Counted from the first letter of the stretch, positions 24,705-35,127 are shown. The stretch is 64,000 nt of DNA from Algibacter sp045066735 (GCF_045066735.1 NZ_JBISHH010000004.1:1-64000), one strand, 5' to 3'. Notes: generated from the sequence alone by a model not told the origin. Numbers and translations: made by a program.

Positions 24705-27242
24705 TTAAACTTCCTTCCTCAGCACCTCCAAAGGTGGACTTCTTAAAACAGATTTTAAGTTACTTAATCCAACCAAAACAACTAAAAACGTAATACCTGG
24801 TAGAAAAATTAAAAACGGAATTACCGATGGTACAAACGGTTCTTTAAACAAAAACGTGGCTAATAATTGGCTACCTATGAAAGCCAATAAAATTCCTGTT
24901 AAGCTTCCTAAAATACCTAAATAAACATATTCTAGAGCCGTAATTTGTAAAATTTGTTTGCTTTTTGCTCCTAAAGTTCTCAATAACACACTTTCTTTTA
25001 TACGTTGGTATTTGCTATTTCTAACAGAACCAATAAGTACAATAAAACCAGTTAGAATACTAAAGAAGGCCATAAAATTAATAATCCATGATATTTTATC
25101 TAGAATATCTTCAACAATAGTAAACACCTGTCGTAAATCTAAAATAGTAACATTTGGAAACTTCTGAACCAAATCGCTTTGCAAGGCAGCCGAACTTTCT
25201 TCATCTGGTACATACGTCGTCATGACATTAAAGGTTGGTGCATTTTCTAAAACACCCGTTGGAAATAAAATATTAAAATTTATTTTCATACTACTCCAAT
25301 CCACTTTACGAATACTGCCAACTACAGTTTCCTTAAGCACACCCTGAATATTAAAAACAGCAGTATCCCCTATTTTTAAATTAGCATCTTTGGCAATGTT
25401 GTCTGTTATTGAGATATAGATGGGGTTTCCGGGTTCCATTTTACCTGTCCATTCACCTTCCAAAATTTCTTCGGTATCTACCAAAGCATCTCTATAAGTT
25501 ACTCTAAGCTCTCGGTTTAAAATCCATTTACGCATTTTAATGGTGGTGTCTTGGCGAATTTCATTTACCGATTTACCACGAATACTATGCATACGCATTG
25601 TAATAATTGGAATATTATTAATCACTTCCAAGCCTTTACTTTTAAAAGTCTCTAAAAGTGCCGTTTCCTGTTCTTTTTGAACATCCATTAAAATGATATT
25701 GGCATCATTTTGCTTGTTTTCTATAGTAGTTTTTGCCAATAAAATATCTTTGGTAAAATACAGCGTGCTTATTAAAAATGTACCCAAACCAATCGCTAAT
25801 ACCAATACCATAGTTTGGTTGTTCGGTCGGAATAAGTTTAATAAACTTTGGCGTTTGGTATAACCCCAAGAACTCGGGAAGTATTTTTTAATTAATTTAA
25901 TAAACATCTGTGCTATCCCGGCCATAATGGCAACTGTAATAAAAATTCCGACTGTAAAAAACAATCCGTTTAAGGCATCTTTTAGCATCCAAAATGCAAA
26001 CAAAAATATAAAAGTAGCAATGGCGAACATAACTGCAATTCTTGCTTTTTTAGGTTTTTGAAGATTATCTTCCGAGCCTCTTAAAACCTCTAAAGGCGAC
26101 ACATACCATGTACCTAACAAGGGTAATAACGCAAATAAAACAGACATTAAAACACCTAAAGTAATCCCCATAATTATGGGCTGCGCCGAAATAGAAATTT
26201 CAACACTAAAAGGTAAAAAGTCTTGTAAAATATAAGGAAATGCATATTGTAATGCGGTGCCTATGGCCGAACCTATTAAACCTCCAATGAGTCCGATGCT
26301 AATAATTTGTAGCAGGTAAATTAAAAAAGTTTGTTTTCTAGAAGCGCCTAAACACTTTAAAACAGCAACACTTTTTAGTTTTTCTTTAATATAGATATGT
26401 ACAGAACTCGCAATACCAATACAACCCAATAAAAGCGCTATAAAAGCGACTAAATTTAAAAACCGACTCACATTATCATAGCGTCTACCTAAGCGTTTAC
26501 TCGTGCTAATATGTGTGTCAATATCTGCGTTTTGCGCTTCAAGAATGGGCTCTAATGTTTTCTTTAAATTTTCTAAATTGACTTTTGGATCTTTAAAAAA
26601 GTATTGATATTCTTTTCTACTTCCTAATTGTAATAATTCAGTTTCATCTAAAAAACGAAACGGAATTAAAACGGTTGGCGCCACAGAAGATGAAATAGCT
26701 GTACTACCTGGAATGGCTTTTAATTCACCAATTATAGGCAGCGTTAATTCTCCTATTTTAATAGAATCTCCAGGTGTAATCTTGTATTGCAAAAGTAGTG
26801 TAGCATCAACTAATGCGCCTCCTAGGTTCTGGTAAGTAGCACCTGCATCTTTTGGTATGGTTGTGATATTTCCATAAAAGGGAAAAGCACCTTCAATCGC
26901 TCTCACTTTTACTAATTTTGTACCGTTATTTTTAGGAAAAGCAGCCATAGACACAAAGTTAACTTCAGATGCATCGGCATCCAAAGAATCTATGATAGCT
27001 TGTGTTTTTTCGGTAGGTTTTTGTTTGCTATCAATAACAAAATCGGCACCCATTAAGGCTTTCGATTGTAGCTTTATATTTTGTTTTAAATTATCGCTAA
27101 ATAACTGAATAGAAACCACCGCAGCAATCCCTAATATTATAGAAGCCATAAAAAGCAACAGTCTAGAAAGACTGGCTTTTCCATCTCTCCAAGCCATTTT
27201 TAAAAGCCATTGAAAATTCGGTTTTGAATAGATATTACTCAT
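24705..27242 (-). CDS. ybbP: FtsX-like ABC transporter permease, YbbP type
   Basis: The 845-residue membrane protein has an N-terminal membrane helix with MacB-type periplasmic domain (about 30-240), an FtsX core of three helices (VAFIALLLGCIGIASSV), four central helices, a second periplasmic domain and a final FtsX core (LTGFIVLIGSVRNS). This ten-helix form is typical of YbbP. Its start overlaps the stop of the ATPase gene as TAATG. With the ATPase and the divergent SGNH hydrolase it reproduces the E. coli tesA-ybbA-ybbP neighbourhood. The role is thought to be moving a hydrophobic substrate across or out of the membrane; the substrate is not known. Confidence 0.9.
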   Translation of the reverse strand: MSNIYSKPNFQWLLKMAWRDGKASLSRLLLFMASIILGIAAVVSIQLFSDNLKQNIKLQSKALMGADFVIDSKQKPTEKTQAIIDSLDADASEVNFVSMAAFPKNNGTKLVKVRAIEGAFPFYGNITTIPKDAGATYQNLGGALVDATLLLQYKITPGDSIKIGELTLPIIGELKAIPGSTAISSSVAPTVLIPFRFLDETELLQLGSRKEYQYFFKDPKVNLENLKKTLEPILEAQNADIDTHISTSKRLGRRYDNVSRFLNLVAFIALLLGCIGIASSVHIYIKEKLKSVAVLKCLGASRKQTFLIYLLQIISIGLIGGLIGSAIGTALQYAFPYILQDFLPFSVEISISAQPIIMGITLGVLMSVLFALLPLLGTWYVSPLEVLRGSEDNLQKPKKARIAVMFAIATFIFLFAFWMLKDALNGLFFTVGIFITVAIMAGIAQMFIKLIKKYFPSSWGYTKRQSLLNLFRPNNQTMVLVLAIGLGTFLISTLYFTKDILLAKTTIENKQNDANIILMDVQKEQETALLETFKSKGLEVINNIPIITMRMHSIRGKSVNEIRQDTTIKMRKWILNRELRVTYRDALVDTEEILEGEWTGKMEPGNPIYISITDNIAKDANLKIGDTAVFNIQGVLKETVVGSIRKVDWSSMKINFNILFPTGVLENAPTFNVMTTYVPDEESSAALQSDLVQKFPNVTILDLRQVFTIVEDILDKISWIINFMAFFSILTGFIVLIGSVRNSKYQRIKESVLLRTLGAKSKQILQITALEYVYLGILGSLTGILLAFIGSQLLATFLFKEPFVPSVIPFLIFLPGITFLVVLVGLSNLKSVLRSPPLEVLRKEV

Positions 27243-27931
27243 TAAATCGCGCTTGTTTTTTCGTTTGAAATAATCTTACCGCCTTTCAATCTTAAAATTT
27301 GTTGGGTACGGTTTGCCAAATCTAAATCGTGGGTAATAATCACCAAGGTGGTTCCGGCTTCTTTGTTAAGTTCGAAGAGTAACTTAATCACTTTTTCACC
27401 GGTTTCTTCGTCTAAATTCCCTGTAGGTTCATCGGCAAATAAAATAGACGGCTTGTTAGAGAAAGCACGAGCCAAAGCCACTCGCTGTTGTTCTCCACCC
27501 GATAATTGCGAGGGATAATGATGTAAACGATCTCCCAAACCTACTTTTTCCAATAAAGCAATTCCTGATTTAGAAGCGTTTTTTTCACCTTGCAATTCCA
27601 AAGGAACAATCACATTTTCTAATGCCGTTAAAGTGGGTAGTAATTGAAAATTTTGAAAAATAAAACCGACTTCTTTATTGCGTAAAGCGGCGCGTTCATC
27701 TTCATTTAAATCATGTAAAGCCGTGCTACATAATTCTATGCTTCCTGAGGTTGGATAATCTAAACCTGCACACAAACCTAAAAGCGTGGTTTTTCCGCTT
27801 CCTGAAGGTCCTACAATAGAGAAAACACTCCCCTGTTCTACTTCAAAAGAGATATTGCTAATTACTGTTAATTTTTTAGAACCACTGGTATAAGTTTTCT
27901 CTAAATCATTAATCTTTAATATATTTGACAT
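27242..27931 (-). CDS. ybbA: ABC transporter ATP-binding protein, YbbA/LolD type
   Basis: The 229-residue ATPase has Walker A GPSGSGKTT, Q-loop FQNFQLLPTL, signature LSGGEQQRVALARA and Walker B ILFADEPTGNLD, then the H-loop IITHDLDLA. All motifs are intact. It belongs to the MacB/LolD/FtsE class that partners FtsX-like permeases. It is translationally coupled to the permease gene (1-nt TAATG overlap) and lies 34 nt from the divergent tesA-like gene. Confidence 0.93.
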   Translation of the reverse strand: MSNILKINDLEKTYTSGSKKLTVISNISFEVEQGSVFSIVGPSGSGKTTLLGLCAGLDYPTSGSIELCSTALHDLNEDERAALRNKEVGFIFQNFQLLPTLTALENVIVPLELQGEKNASKSGIALLEKVGLGDRLHHYPSQLSGGEQQRVALARAFSNKPSILFADEPTGNLDEETGEKVIKLLFELNKEAGTTLVIITHDLDLANRTQQILRLKGGKIISNEKTSAI

Positions 27932-27965
27932 GACGCTTATTTAATGTTTTTACTAAAAAATCCCG

Positions 27966-28700
27966 ATGTTGAAAAATAGACAATTGATAATAAATATCAA
28001 CAATAGAACTCAAAAGGTTTTCTTAAAATTTTGTTGTTTTTACGTACTACTATTCTTATTGTCTTGTAAACAAGATGGTTCAAAAAAAGCTGCAGATTCA
28101 ACTGAAACTGCGTCAGAAACTGAAGTTGAAACCGCCAAAAGTACAAGCTCTAAAAAAATAGTGTTTTTTGGAGATAGCTTAACAGCTGGTTATGGTTTGG
28201 ATGATGTTGATGATGCATTTCCTGGTATTATTCAAGATAAAATAGATGCTTTGGGTTTAGATTATAGCATTGTAAACTCTGGTGTTAGCGGTGAAACCAC
28301 TTCTGGTGGAAAAAATAGAATTGACTGGGTTTTAAATGAAGAACCTAGCATTTTTATTCTAGAATTGGGCGCTAATGATGGTTTACGTGGTGTGCCTTTA
28401 GACCAATCTAAAGCCAACTTACAAACTATTATAGATGCAGTAAAGACCAAATATCCGGAGACTGTTATTTTGTTAGCTGGTATGCAAATTCCACCAAATA
28501 TGGGACAAAGTTACACTACAGAATTTAAAAATATGTTTCCTGATTTAGCTAAAAAGAACGATTTGTATTTAATCCCTTTTTTATTAGAAGATGTTGGCGG
28601 TATTGAAGCATTAAATCAACCGGATGGTATTCATCCTACCAAAAAAGGTCATAAAATATTGGCTAAAAACGTTTGGGGTGTACTAAAACCTATACTTTAA
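27966..28700 (+). CDS. tesA: SGNH/GDSL hydrolase lipoprotein (TesA-like arylesterase/thioesterase)
   Basis: The 244-residue protein has a hydrophobic leader ending in a lipobox (LFLLSC, lipidated Cys34), a low-complexity S/T/E linker, and the SGNH fold: block I FGDSLTAGYG with nucleophile Ser71, block II Gly in SGVSGETTSGG, block III GANDGLRG, block V DGIHPTKKGH. It should be a periplasm-facing or outer-membrane lipoprotein that hydrolyses esters or thioesters. E. coli TesA has a cleaved leader and no lipidation, so the lipoprotein form is a variation. Its promoter must overlap that of ybbA in the 34-bp divergent gap. Confidence 0.9.
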   Translation: MLKNRQLIININNRTQKVFLKFCCFYVLLFLLSCKQDGSKKAADSTETASETEVETAKSTSSKKIVFFGDSLTAGYGLDDVDDAFPGIIQDKIDALGLDYSIVNSGVSGETTSGGKNRIDWVLNEEPSIFILELGANDGLRGVPLDQSKANLQTIIDAVKTKYPETVILLAGMQIPPNMGQSYTTEFKNMFPDLAKKNDLYLIPFLLEDVGGIEALNQPDGIHPTKKGHKILAKNVWGVLKPIL

Positions 28701-28770
28701 GTTTTACTGTTTAATATGTTAAAAATGTGTTTTTTATATTTTTTGTAATACTGTTTTTATTCATCTAAAA

Positions 28771-28947
28771 TCACTCTTTATTTTTGCGTTTCTTTCTCCA
28801 AAGTATGTAAAAGAAAACAGCTAAGATTGGTATAATAATGAACACAATTAACTCAAAAGGATCCGATAAATCTACTGGTTTGTTATCGTCAGGATTTGGT
28901 GTTCCCATGGGTAATTGTAAAAGCAATGTACTAAATATGGAGAGCAT
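28771..28947 (-). CDS. Small membrane protein with signal-like N-terminus
   Basis: I start at the ATG at 28945-28947, giving 58 residues; the longer frame would need a TTG. The peptide has a hydrophobic N-terminal stretch (MLSIFSTLLLQLPMG), an acidic loop (NPDDNKPVDLSDPFE), a transmembrane helix (LIVFIIIPILAVFFYILW) and a basic tail. Short proteins of this layout are common in Flavobacteriaceae and have no known function. Confidence 0.6.
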   Translation of the reverse strand: MLSIFSTLLLQLPMGTPNPDDNKPVDLSDPFELIVFIIIPILAVFFYILWRKKRKNKE

Positions 28948-29148
28948 TATTTCATGAGTTTTAAGGGTTAAATCCAAATTTATGAATTTATAAATAGGTA
29001 ACCAATGTGAAAGCGAAATACTACGCTATTCATTTAAAGGATTATTCATGAGCCAAAATTGATGATTTAAAAATGAAGCTGTTCCATGAGAATTTTTCTG
29101 TAACTATACTTGTTATCAAACTATGCAACTAAGTTGCATTAAATATTT

Positions 29149-29179
29149 TTGTTTTTACAACACAGTAGTACTACCTTTG
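29149..29179 (+). promoter_or_regulatory. Promoter directly abutting the Fur-family gene
   Basis: TTG (29149-29151), 20 bp, TACCTTTG (29172-29179): a near-ideal Bacteroidota promoter. Only 4 nt separate its -7 box from the ATG at 29184, so the transcript would begin at or next to the start codon. Confidence 0.65.
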
Positions 29180-29183
29180 CATT

Positions 29184-29564
29184 ATGGGTGTTTTAAGAAA
29201 AACAAAATCGGTTGAAATAGTGCTTAAAGAATTTGATAAAAATTCGAGTGCTGTTTCCGTTATAACGTTAGTTGAACGTCTTCGTTCTGAAATGAATAAA
29301 ACCACGGTTTATCGTATTTTGAATAAGCTTGAAGATGATGGTATTGTACATTCATTTTTAGGAAAAAACGGGCACAAATGGTATGCAAAGTGTCATAACT
29401 GTTCGTCAGTGGTTCATAAAGATATCCATCCACATTTTCAATGTTTAACCTGTGGAAAGGTAGATTGTATAGACGTAAATGTTGTTATTCCTGAGATTGC
29501 CAATCGTAAGGTAGAAATATCTCAAATATTACTCCAAGGTAAATGTGAATCATGTTATGATTAA
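29184..29564 (+). CDS. Fur family metal-responsive transcriptional regulator
   Basis: The 126-residue protein has the winged helix (about 1-65; VERLRSEMNKTTVYRILNKL) and the metal/dimer domain. It has a structural zinc site of Cys87/Cys90 and Cys121/Cys124 and an HPHFQC motif (HxHxxC). It is short for Fur and lacks the long N-terminal helix, closer to Zur or a minimal Fur of Bacteroidota. It converges with the zinc/cobalt/cadmium-type efflux operon, which hints at a metal role, but a direct link is not shown. The promoter lies so close that translation may be leaderless. Confidence 0.88.
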   Translation: MGVLRKTKSVEIVLKEFDKNSSAVSVITLVERLRSEMNKTTVYRILNKLEDDGIVHSFLGKNGHKWYAKCHNCSSVVHKDIHPHFQCLTCGKVDCIDVNVVIPEIANRKVEISQILLQGKCESCYD

Positions 29565-29636
29565 TTGTTTTTTGATTTTTCTATTTAATAATTTGAATCA
29601 TTTCTTTTCCCTTCTTTTTTATAATATTTCTATAAA

Positions 29637-30782
29637 TTATTCATCTGCGATAAGATTAAAGGCGCCACTTGTTAATATTTTATCTGTTGTCATAATATTA
29701 TTCAATGCGGTTAATGCGGTGTTGCCATGATAACTATGGCCTACTTTAACTTCAACTTGATTAAAATAGTAACCTTCCTTGGTGGTTTCGTTTAGTTTTA
29801 AGACTAAAAAAGCATCTTCTAAAGTAACAATGGCTGTTTCGGGTAACGCTTCCGCGAAAACGGATTCTGTAATAATGGTAGCTTCTACAAACATACCAGG
29901 CAAAAAATTTGCAACAGACTCATCTAATAAATGTCCGTGTACCTTAATTGTTCTATTATCTTCAATAGCTGTACCGATTAAATGAATTTCTGCTTTGTAC
30001 GTTTCGGTTGAGGCTTCGGGAATTCTAAAATCGATAGGCTGTCCCTTTTTTAGTTTCATAATATCCTTTTCAAAAACTGATAATTCCACGTGAATGTGGC
30101 TGTTATCAATAATTTCTAATATTGCAGTTGCAGGCGAAACATAGGTGCCTCGGGTAACATTCACCTTGGTAATGCTTCCAGAAATGGGCGCATAAATAGT
30201 GACAACAGAACTGATGGTTCCGGCTTCGACACGTGCTGGCGAAATATTGAGCATTTGCAATTGTTTTCGTAAGCCGTTGTAGTGAGCCATTGCCGTGTTA
30301 TAGGCACTTTCGGCTTTTAAATAACTTTTTTGAGAAGTAATATTTTCGGCGACCATGGTTTTTTGACGTTCAAACTCAGATTTTAAGTAAGATAACTGAC
30401 CATTAACTTCCATATAATTTTGCTGAATATTTATAAAATCTGGGTTTTCGATAGTAACAAGTGCCTGACCTTTACGTACGGTATCGCCAATTAACAAAGG
30501 CGTAGTTTTAATATATCCGCCCATGGTGGCATTTACGACCGCTCTGTTTTCTGGTGGCACGTCTATCATACCACTCGTTTTTACTGTTACTGGAAAGGAT
30601 TTTTTTTCTACGCTTGCCAAAGTCATTTTATTGTGTTCAAACTGTGCTTTAGTAACAAAAATTCTTTGATCTGTTGATGTATTATTTTGGGTTTCGGCTG
30701 TTTCATTTTTTGTCGTGTTGCCACAGCTGAAAAGTGCAATTATGACACTTAAGATAGCGGTTCTGTATATTATATGTTGCAT
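29637..30782 (-). CDS. czcB: CzcB/CusB-type RND periplasmic adaptor lipoprotein
   Basis: The 381-residue protein has a lipobox leader (IIALFSC), a lipoyl half-motif (GGYIKTTPLLIGDTVRKGQALVTI split around a helical hairpin), coiled-coil hairpin about 120-190, and beta-barrel and membrane-proximal domains (IHVELSVFEKD, LPGMFVEATI). It bridges the inner-membrane pump and outer-membrane channel of a metal efflux complex. It follows the CzcA-TolC fusion gene by 10 nt, in the same operon. Confidence 0.9.
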   Translation of the reverse strand: MQHIIYRTAILSVIIALFSCGNTTKNETAETQNNTSTDQRIFVTKAQFEHNKMTLASVEKKSFPVTVKTSGMIDVPPENRAVVNATMGGYIKTTPLLIGDTVRKGQALVTIENPDFINIQQNYMEVNGQLSYLKSEFERQKTMVAENITSQKSYLKAESAYNTAMAHYNGLRKQLQMLNISPARVEAGTISSVVTIYAPISGSITKVNVTRGTYVSPATAILEIIDNSHIHVELSVFEKDIMKLKKGQPIDFRIPEASTETYKAEIHLIGTAIEDNRTIKVHGHLLDESVANFLPGMFVEATIITESVFAEALPETAIVTLEDAFLVLKLNETTKEGYYFNQVEVKVGHSYHGNTALTALNNIMTTDKILTSGAFNLIADE

Positions 30783-30792
30783 CTGGATTTAT

Positions 30793-33700
30793 TTATAATG
30801 TTAAGTAATTGATATTGATTACAACCGTGTTGTATGCGTTGAGCTTATCGAGATATTCTAGTTTTACCTCGTAAGCACTTTCGAGACTTTGGATGTACTG
30901 ATAAAAATCTATTTCTCCATTTCGGAAACTTCCATCGGCTGTTTTTAAAATTTCGGTTGATAACGTATCACCTTCTTCTTCGTAATATGTAAGAGCTTTA
31001 TTTAATTGGATAAACTGCAAATGGAGGGCGTTAAATTTAGCATGAAGCTGAGTTTTATACTCATTAGATTCTTGGTTAGCAATTTGTTCTGCAAAACGAG
31101 CGGCTTTTATACGAGATGTTTGACCACCAAATAATAATGGAATTTTTAACCCCAATTGATAGCCGTATAAATTAGTATTGAGCCCTGAATTTGAACCTTG
31201 AAAGTAATTTAGGCTGATATCTGGCAAGAGCTGTTGTTTCTCAAAATTGCGTTGTGCTTGGGATAGAGATACTTTATTTTGATAATAACTTAATTCTACA
31301 CTTTTATTAACCTCTAGAACCTCTAGCGGTAGTTTCAAAACGGAAGATTTAGCTATTACTAGCGTATCTTTAGATTGTACCACTTTTGCCAAATCGCTAT
31401 AAGTGATATTTGAATGTTGCTTCGCTTCGAGATATTTTAAATGAATTTGCTTTTGCTTTGAAGCCGCAGTAATCTTCTCTAAATAGGTGGTTTCTCCTAA
31501 TTCAAAGCGTCTAGTTGCAATATTCGAGAAGTTTTGATACAGACTATCTAACGTTTTTAAAACGCGCTGTTTTTCGCTTGCTATTTGGTAATTGTAATAG
31601 GCACTCGTTACTTGTCGTTCTATGGCTTTAACCTGAATACCATAACTACTAGCCATGACATTAGCATTGGCTTTATTAAGTTTCTTTTCAGAAAAGTAAA
31701 CCGTTGGAAAACGAAAATCTTGCTGAACACCAAAAATCTTTAATGGCACATCGTTAGTAGCCAAATTGTTTTCATCGAAATTGTAATACACTTCGGTTTT
31801 ATCGAAATTAAAGGCACTGTTGATAAGCACGTTAGATTGTTCTAGTTTTAATCGATTTGCATTAAGTCCGGCGTTATTTTTTATAGCCAGCGGTATTAAG
31901 GTATCTAAATTTAAAGGCGCTTTCTGTGCCGTTCCATTCATAGAAATTAGAAATAAAACGAGGCTTAAACTAGCTATGGTTTTACCATTATTATTTTTGT
32001 TTTTCTTCTTTGGATCATTGAAATAAGCGTATAACACAGGTAAAACGATTAAGGTTAATAGTGTGGCGGTAATTAAACCACCAATAACTACGGTGGCAAG
32101 TGGGCGTTGTACTTCGGCACCTGCATTGGTTGAAATAGCCATAGGTAAAAAACCAAGGGCGGCCGCTAGGGCTGTTAAAAGTACAGCACGCAATCTATCT
32201 TTTGTGCCTTGTTTTATCAGCTCATTGATATCGCTAAAACCTCCATGTTTTTTAAGTTCTTTAAAATGTTCTATAAGTACAATTCCGTTTAAAACGGCAA
32301 TACCAAAAAGGGCTATAAATCCAACACCAGCCGAGATACTAAAGGGTAAATCTCGAAGCCATAATAAAAGCACGCCACCAACGGCTGCAAGCGGAATGGC
32401 CGAGTAAATAATCAGGGCTTCTTTTACAGATTTAAAGGCAAAGTATAGCAGTACAAATATGAGGATTAGTGCAATAGGTACAGCTACTAGCAGTCTCGCT
32501 TTTGCACTTTCTAGATTTTCAAATTGTCCGCCATAGGTTATGCTGTATCCTACAGGTAATTTGATGTTCTCGTTTATTAATTTCTGCACATCGTCTACAA
32601 CAGATTGTAAATCGCGATTACGCACGTTTATGCCTACTACAATTCTACGGCGTGTATCGTCTCGCGATATTTTTGCAGCACCTTTTTGGTAGGTAATAGT
32701 TGCTAATTCACTTAATGGTACCTTTCCGCCATTAGGGATATCTATGTATAGATTTTTTAAATTATCAATATCTTGCCGTTTTTCTTTATCTAACCGAACC
32801 ACGAGGTCGAAACGCTTTTCGCCTTCAAAAATACTACCTGTGCTTCTACCTGCAAAACTCATAGATACCATATCATTTACATCTTGGATATTGAGACCAT
32901 AACGGGCAATTTTTATTCTATTGAAATCGATATTCATTTCTGGAAGTCCTGCAATTTTCTCAACAGAAATATCGGCCGCTCCTGGAACATGTTCTATTAA
33001 ACTGCCTATTTCATTTCCTTTTTTAGCTAGAACGTCAAGATTATCTCCAAAAATTTTAATGGCAATATCTGCGCGAACACCTGTAATGAGTTCATTAAAT
33101 CGCATTTCTATGGGTTGTGTAAATTCGACTTCCATACCCGGAATTATAGCAAGTGCTTCTTTAAACTTATCGGCTAGTTCGTCTTTAGATTTAGCAGATG
33201 TCCATTCGCTTTTAGGTTTTAAAACAATAATAACGTCGCTTTCTTCCATAGACATAGGGTCTGTTGGTACTTCGGCAGCACCTATACGTGTAACTACTTG
33301 TTTTACTTCTGTAAAGTTTTTAAGTAATATTTTTTCAATTTCTGTAGTTATTTTTACGGTATTACTTAATGAGGTTCCTGTTTTGAGTACAGGTTGTATT
33401 ACAAAATCGCCTTCGTCCAATGTTGGTACAAATTCACCGCCCATAGATGTATATAAAAAAATAGATATTGCGAGTAGTGTTCCAGCCATAACAAGTACTA
33501 GTTTTTTACTCATTAATGCCCAATGTATCACGGGTTCATATACTTTATGAAGCCATTTTATTAAGCGAACAGATATATTCTTGTTGGATGGTTTAGATGG
33601 TTTTAGGAATAAGGATGCGGCTACAGGAACATAGGTAAAACATAATACCATTGCGCCAATTAAGGCAAAACTAAATGTTAATGCCATAGGTTTAAACATT

Positions 33701-35127
33701 TTGCCCTCCACGCCTGATAGCGATAAAATTGGGATGAATACAATTAAAATAATGAGTTGGCCAAAAACTGCAGAATTCATCATTTTTGATGCACCTGTAA
33801 AGGTTATTTTATCTTTAAAAGCTTGTTTTTCCACCTTAGCGAAATTGTTAATCTCATCGGCTTTTAGTGTTATTTGATATGCTATAAACTCCACAATAAT
33901 AACGGCTCCGTCGATAATAATACCAAAATCTATTGCGCCAAGGCTCATGAGATTGGCATCAACTCCAAAAATGTACATTAAAGACAAGGCAAAAAGTAAA
34001 CATAAAGGAATCACGGAGGCTACCACCAGCCCGGAGCGCAAGTTTCCTAATAAAAGTACCACAACAAAGATGACAATTAAACAGCCTAATATTAAGTTTT
34101 CTGAAACGGTAAAGGTTGTTTTTGCAATTAGTTCGCTACGATCTAGGAAGGCATTGATATATACACCCTCGGGTAGCGATTTTGATATGGATTCTACACG
34201 CGCTTTAACGGCTTCAATAACCTTTTTAGAGTTCGCATCTTTTAGCATCATCACTTGGCCAAGCACTTTTTCACCTTCGCCATTTCCGGTTATTGCTCCA
34301 AAGCGTGTGGCACTTCCGAAGTCCACTTTAGCAACATCTTTTATGTATATAGGGAAGTTATCGTCATTTTTGATAACGATGTTATTTATATCTTCAAAAG
34401 AAGAAATTAAACCTTCGCCACGAATAAAATAAGCTTGGTTTACTTTTTCAATATAACCACCTCCAGAGATGCTGTTGTTTCGTTCTAGCGCCGTAAATAT
34501 TTCGCTAGCCGTTATATTCATGGCATTTAACTTATCTGTATTAATGGCAACCTCGTATTGTTTTAAAAAACCGCCCCAAGTATTAACTTCTACAACTCCA
34601 GGGATACCAGAAAGCTGACGCTTAACAACCCAATCTTGTATGGTTCGTAAATCTTCAGCATTATATTGGTCTTTAAATTCTGGTTTTACATCCAAAATAT
34701 ATTGGTAGATTTCACCTAGACCGGTAGTAATTGGTCCCATTTCTGGCGTGCCGAAACCTTCGGGAATTTTCTCCGAAGCCGATTTGATTTTTTCAGCTAT
34801 AAGTTGGCGTGGTAAAAAGGTGCCCATATCGTCATCGAAAACAATGGTAACAACAGATAAACCAAATTTGGAGATGGACCGTATTTCTTGAACACCTGGT
34901 AAATTTGCCATTTCTAGTTCTACAGGATAGGTAATGAATTGCTCCATATCCTTAGTAGAAAGGTTTCGTGATGTAGTAATAACTTGTACTTGGTTGTTTG
35001 TAACATCGGGTACAGCACCAATAGGTATTTGCGATAAAGAATAAAGACCAAACCCCATTATAAAGGCGGTGAATAAAAAAACAATGAGTTTGTTTTTTAA
35101 ACTAAAATGGATAATATATGATAGCAT
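30793..35127 (-). CDS. czcA: Heavy-metal RND pump CzcA fused to a TolC-family outer-membrane domain
   Basis: The 1444-residue protein has an HME-RND pump at about 1-1040 (QIPIGAVPDVTNNQVQV near the start, twelve helices). TM4 reads DFGIIIDGAVIIVE with Asp400 and Asp406, the form of zinc/cobalt/cadmium pumps and unlike the copper/silver type. After about residue 1040 a basic loop (DPKKKNKNNNGK) and a hydrophobic, signal-like segment lead into a TolC/CzcC-type domain (about 1065-1444; LDTLIPLAIKNNAGLNANR, FPTVYFSEKKL). The fusion would fix one channel per pump; it may be cleaved after export. It belongs to an operon with CzcB and a His-rich leader protein. Confidence 0.92.
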   Translation of the reverse strand: MLSYIIHFSLKNKLIVFLFTAFIMGFGLYSLSQIPIGAVPDVTNNQVQVITTSRNLSTKDMEQFITYPVELEMANLPGVQEIRSISKFGLSVVTIVFDDDMGTFLPRQLIAEKIKSASEKIPEGFGTPEMGPITTGLGEIYQYILDVKPEFKDQYNAEDLRTIQDWVVKRQLSGIPGVVEVNTWGGFLKQYEVAINTDKLNAMNITASEIFTALERNNSISGGGYIEKVNQAYFIRGEGLISSFEDINNIVIKNDDNFPIYIKDVAKVDFGSATRFGAITGNGEGEKVLGQVMMLKDANSKKVIEAVKARVESISKSLPEGVYINAFLDRSELIAKTTFTVSENLILGCLIVIFVVVLLLGNLRSGLVVASVIPLCLLFALSLMYIFGVDANLMSLGAIDFGIIIDGAVIIVEFIAYQITLKADEINNFAKVEKQAFKDKITFTGASKMMNSAVFGQLIILIVFIPILSLSGVEGKMFKPMALTFSFALIGAMVLCFTYVPVAASLFLKPSKPSNKNISVRLIKWLHKVYEPVIHWALMSKKLVLVMAGTLLAISIFLYTSMGGEFVPTLDEGDFVIQPVLKTGTSLSNTVKITTEIEKILLKNFTEVKQVVTRIGAAEVPTDPMSMEESDVIIVLKPKSEWTSAKSKDELADKFKEALAIIPGMEVEFTQPIEMRFNELITGVRADIAIKIFGDNLDVLAKKGNEIGSLIEHVPGAADISVEKIAGLPEMNIDFNRIKIARYGLNIQDVNDMVSMSFAGRSTGSIFEGEKRFDLVVRLDKEKRQDIDNLKNLYIDIPNGGKVPLSELATITYQKGAAKISRDDTRRRIVVGINVRNRDLQSVVDDVQKLINENIKLPVGYSITYGGQFENLESAKARLLVAVPIALILIFVLLYFAFKSVKEALIIYSAIPLAAVGGVLLLWLRDLPFSISAGVGFIALFGIAVLNGIVLIEHFKELKKHGGFSDINELIKQGTKDRLRAVLLTALAAALGFLPMAISTNAGAEVQRPLATVVIGGLITATLLTLIVLPVLYAYFNDPKKKNKNNNGKTIASLSLVLFLISMNGTAQKAPLNLDTLIPLAIKNNAGLNANRLKLEQSNVLINSAFNFDKTEVYYNFDENNLATNDVPLKIFGVQQDFRFPTVYFSEKKLNKANANVMASSYGIQVKAIERQVTSAYYNYQIASEKQRVLKTLDSLYQNFSNIATRRFELGETTYLEKITAASKQKQIHLKYLEAKQHSNITYSDLAKVVQSKDTLVIAKSSVLKLPLEVLEVNKSVELSYYQNKVSLSQAQRNFEKQQLLPDISLNYFQGSNSGLNTNLYGYQLGLKIPLLFGGQTSRIKAARFAEQIANQESNEYKTQLHAKFNALHLQFIQLNKALTYYEEEGDTLSTEILKTADGSFRNGEIDFYQYIQSLESAYEVKLEYLDKLNAYNTVVININYLTL

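Noticed and set aside
32921..34432. Plus-strand frames opposite the CzcA fusion
   Set aside because: No recognisable motif; they are shadows of the RND pump codons.
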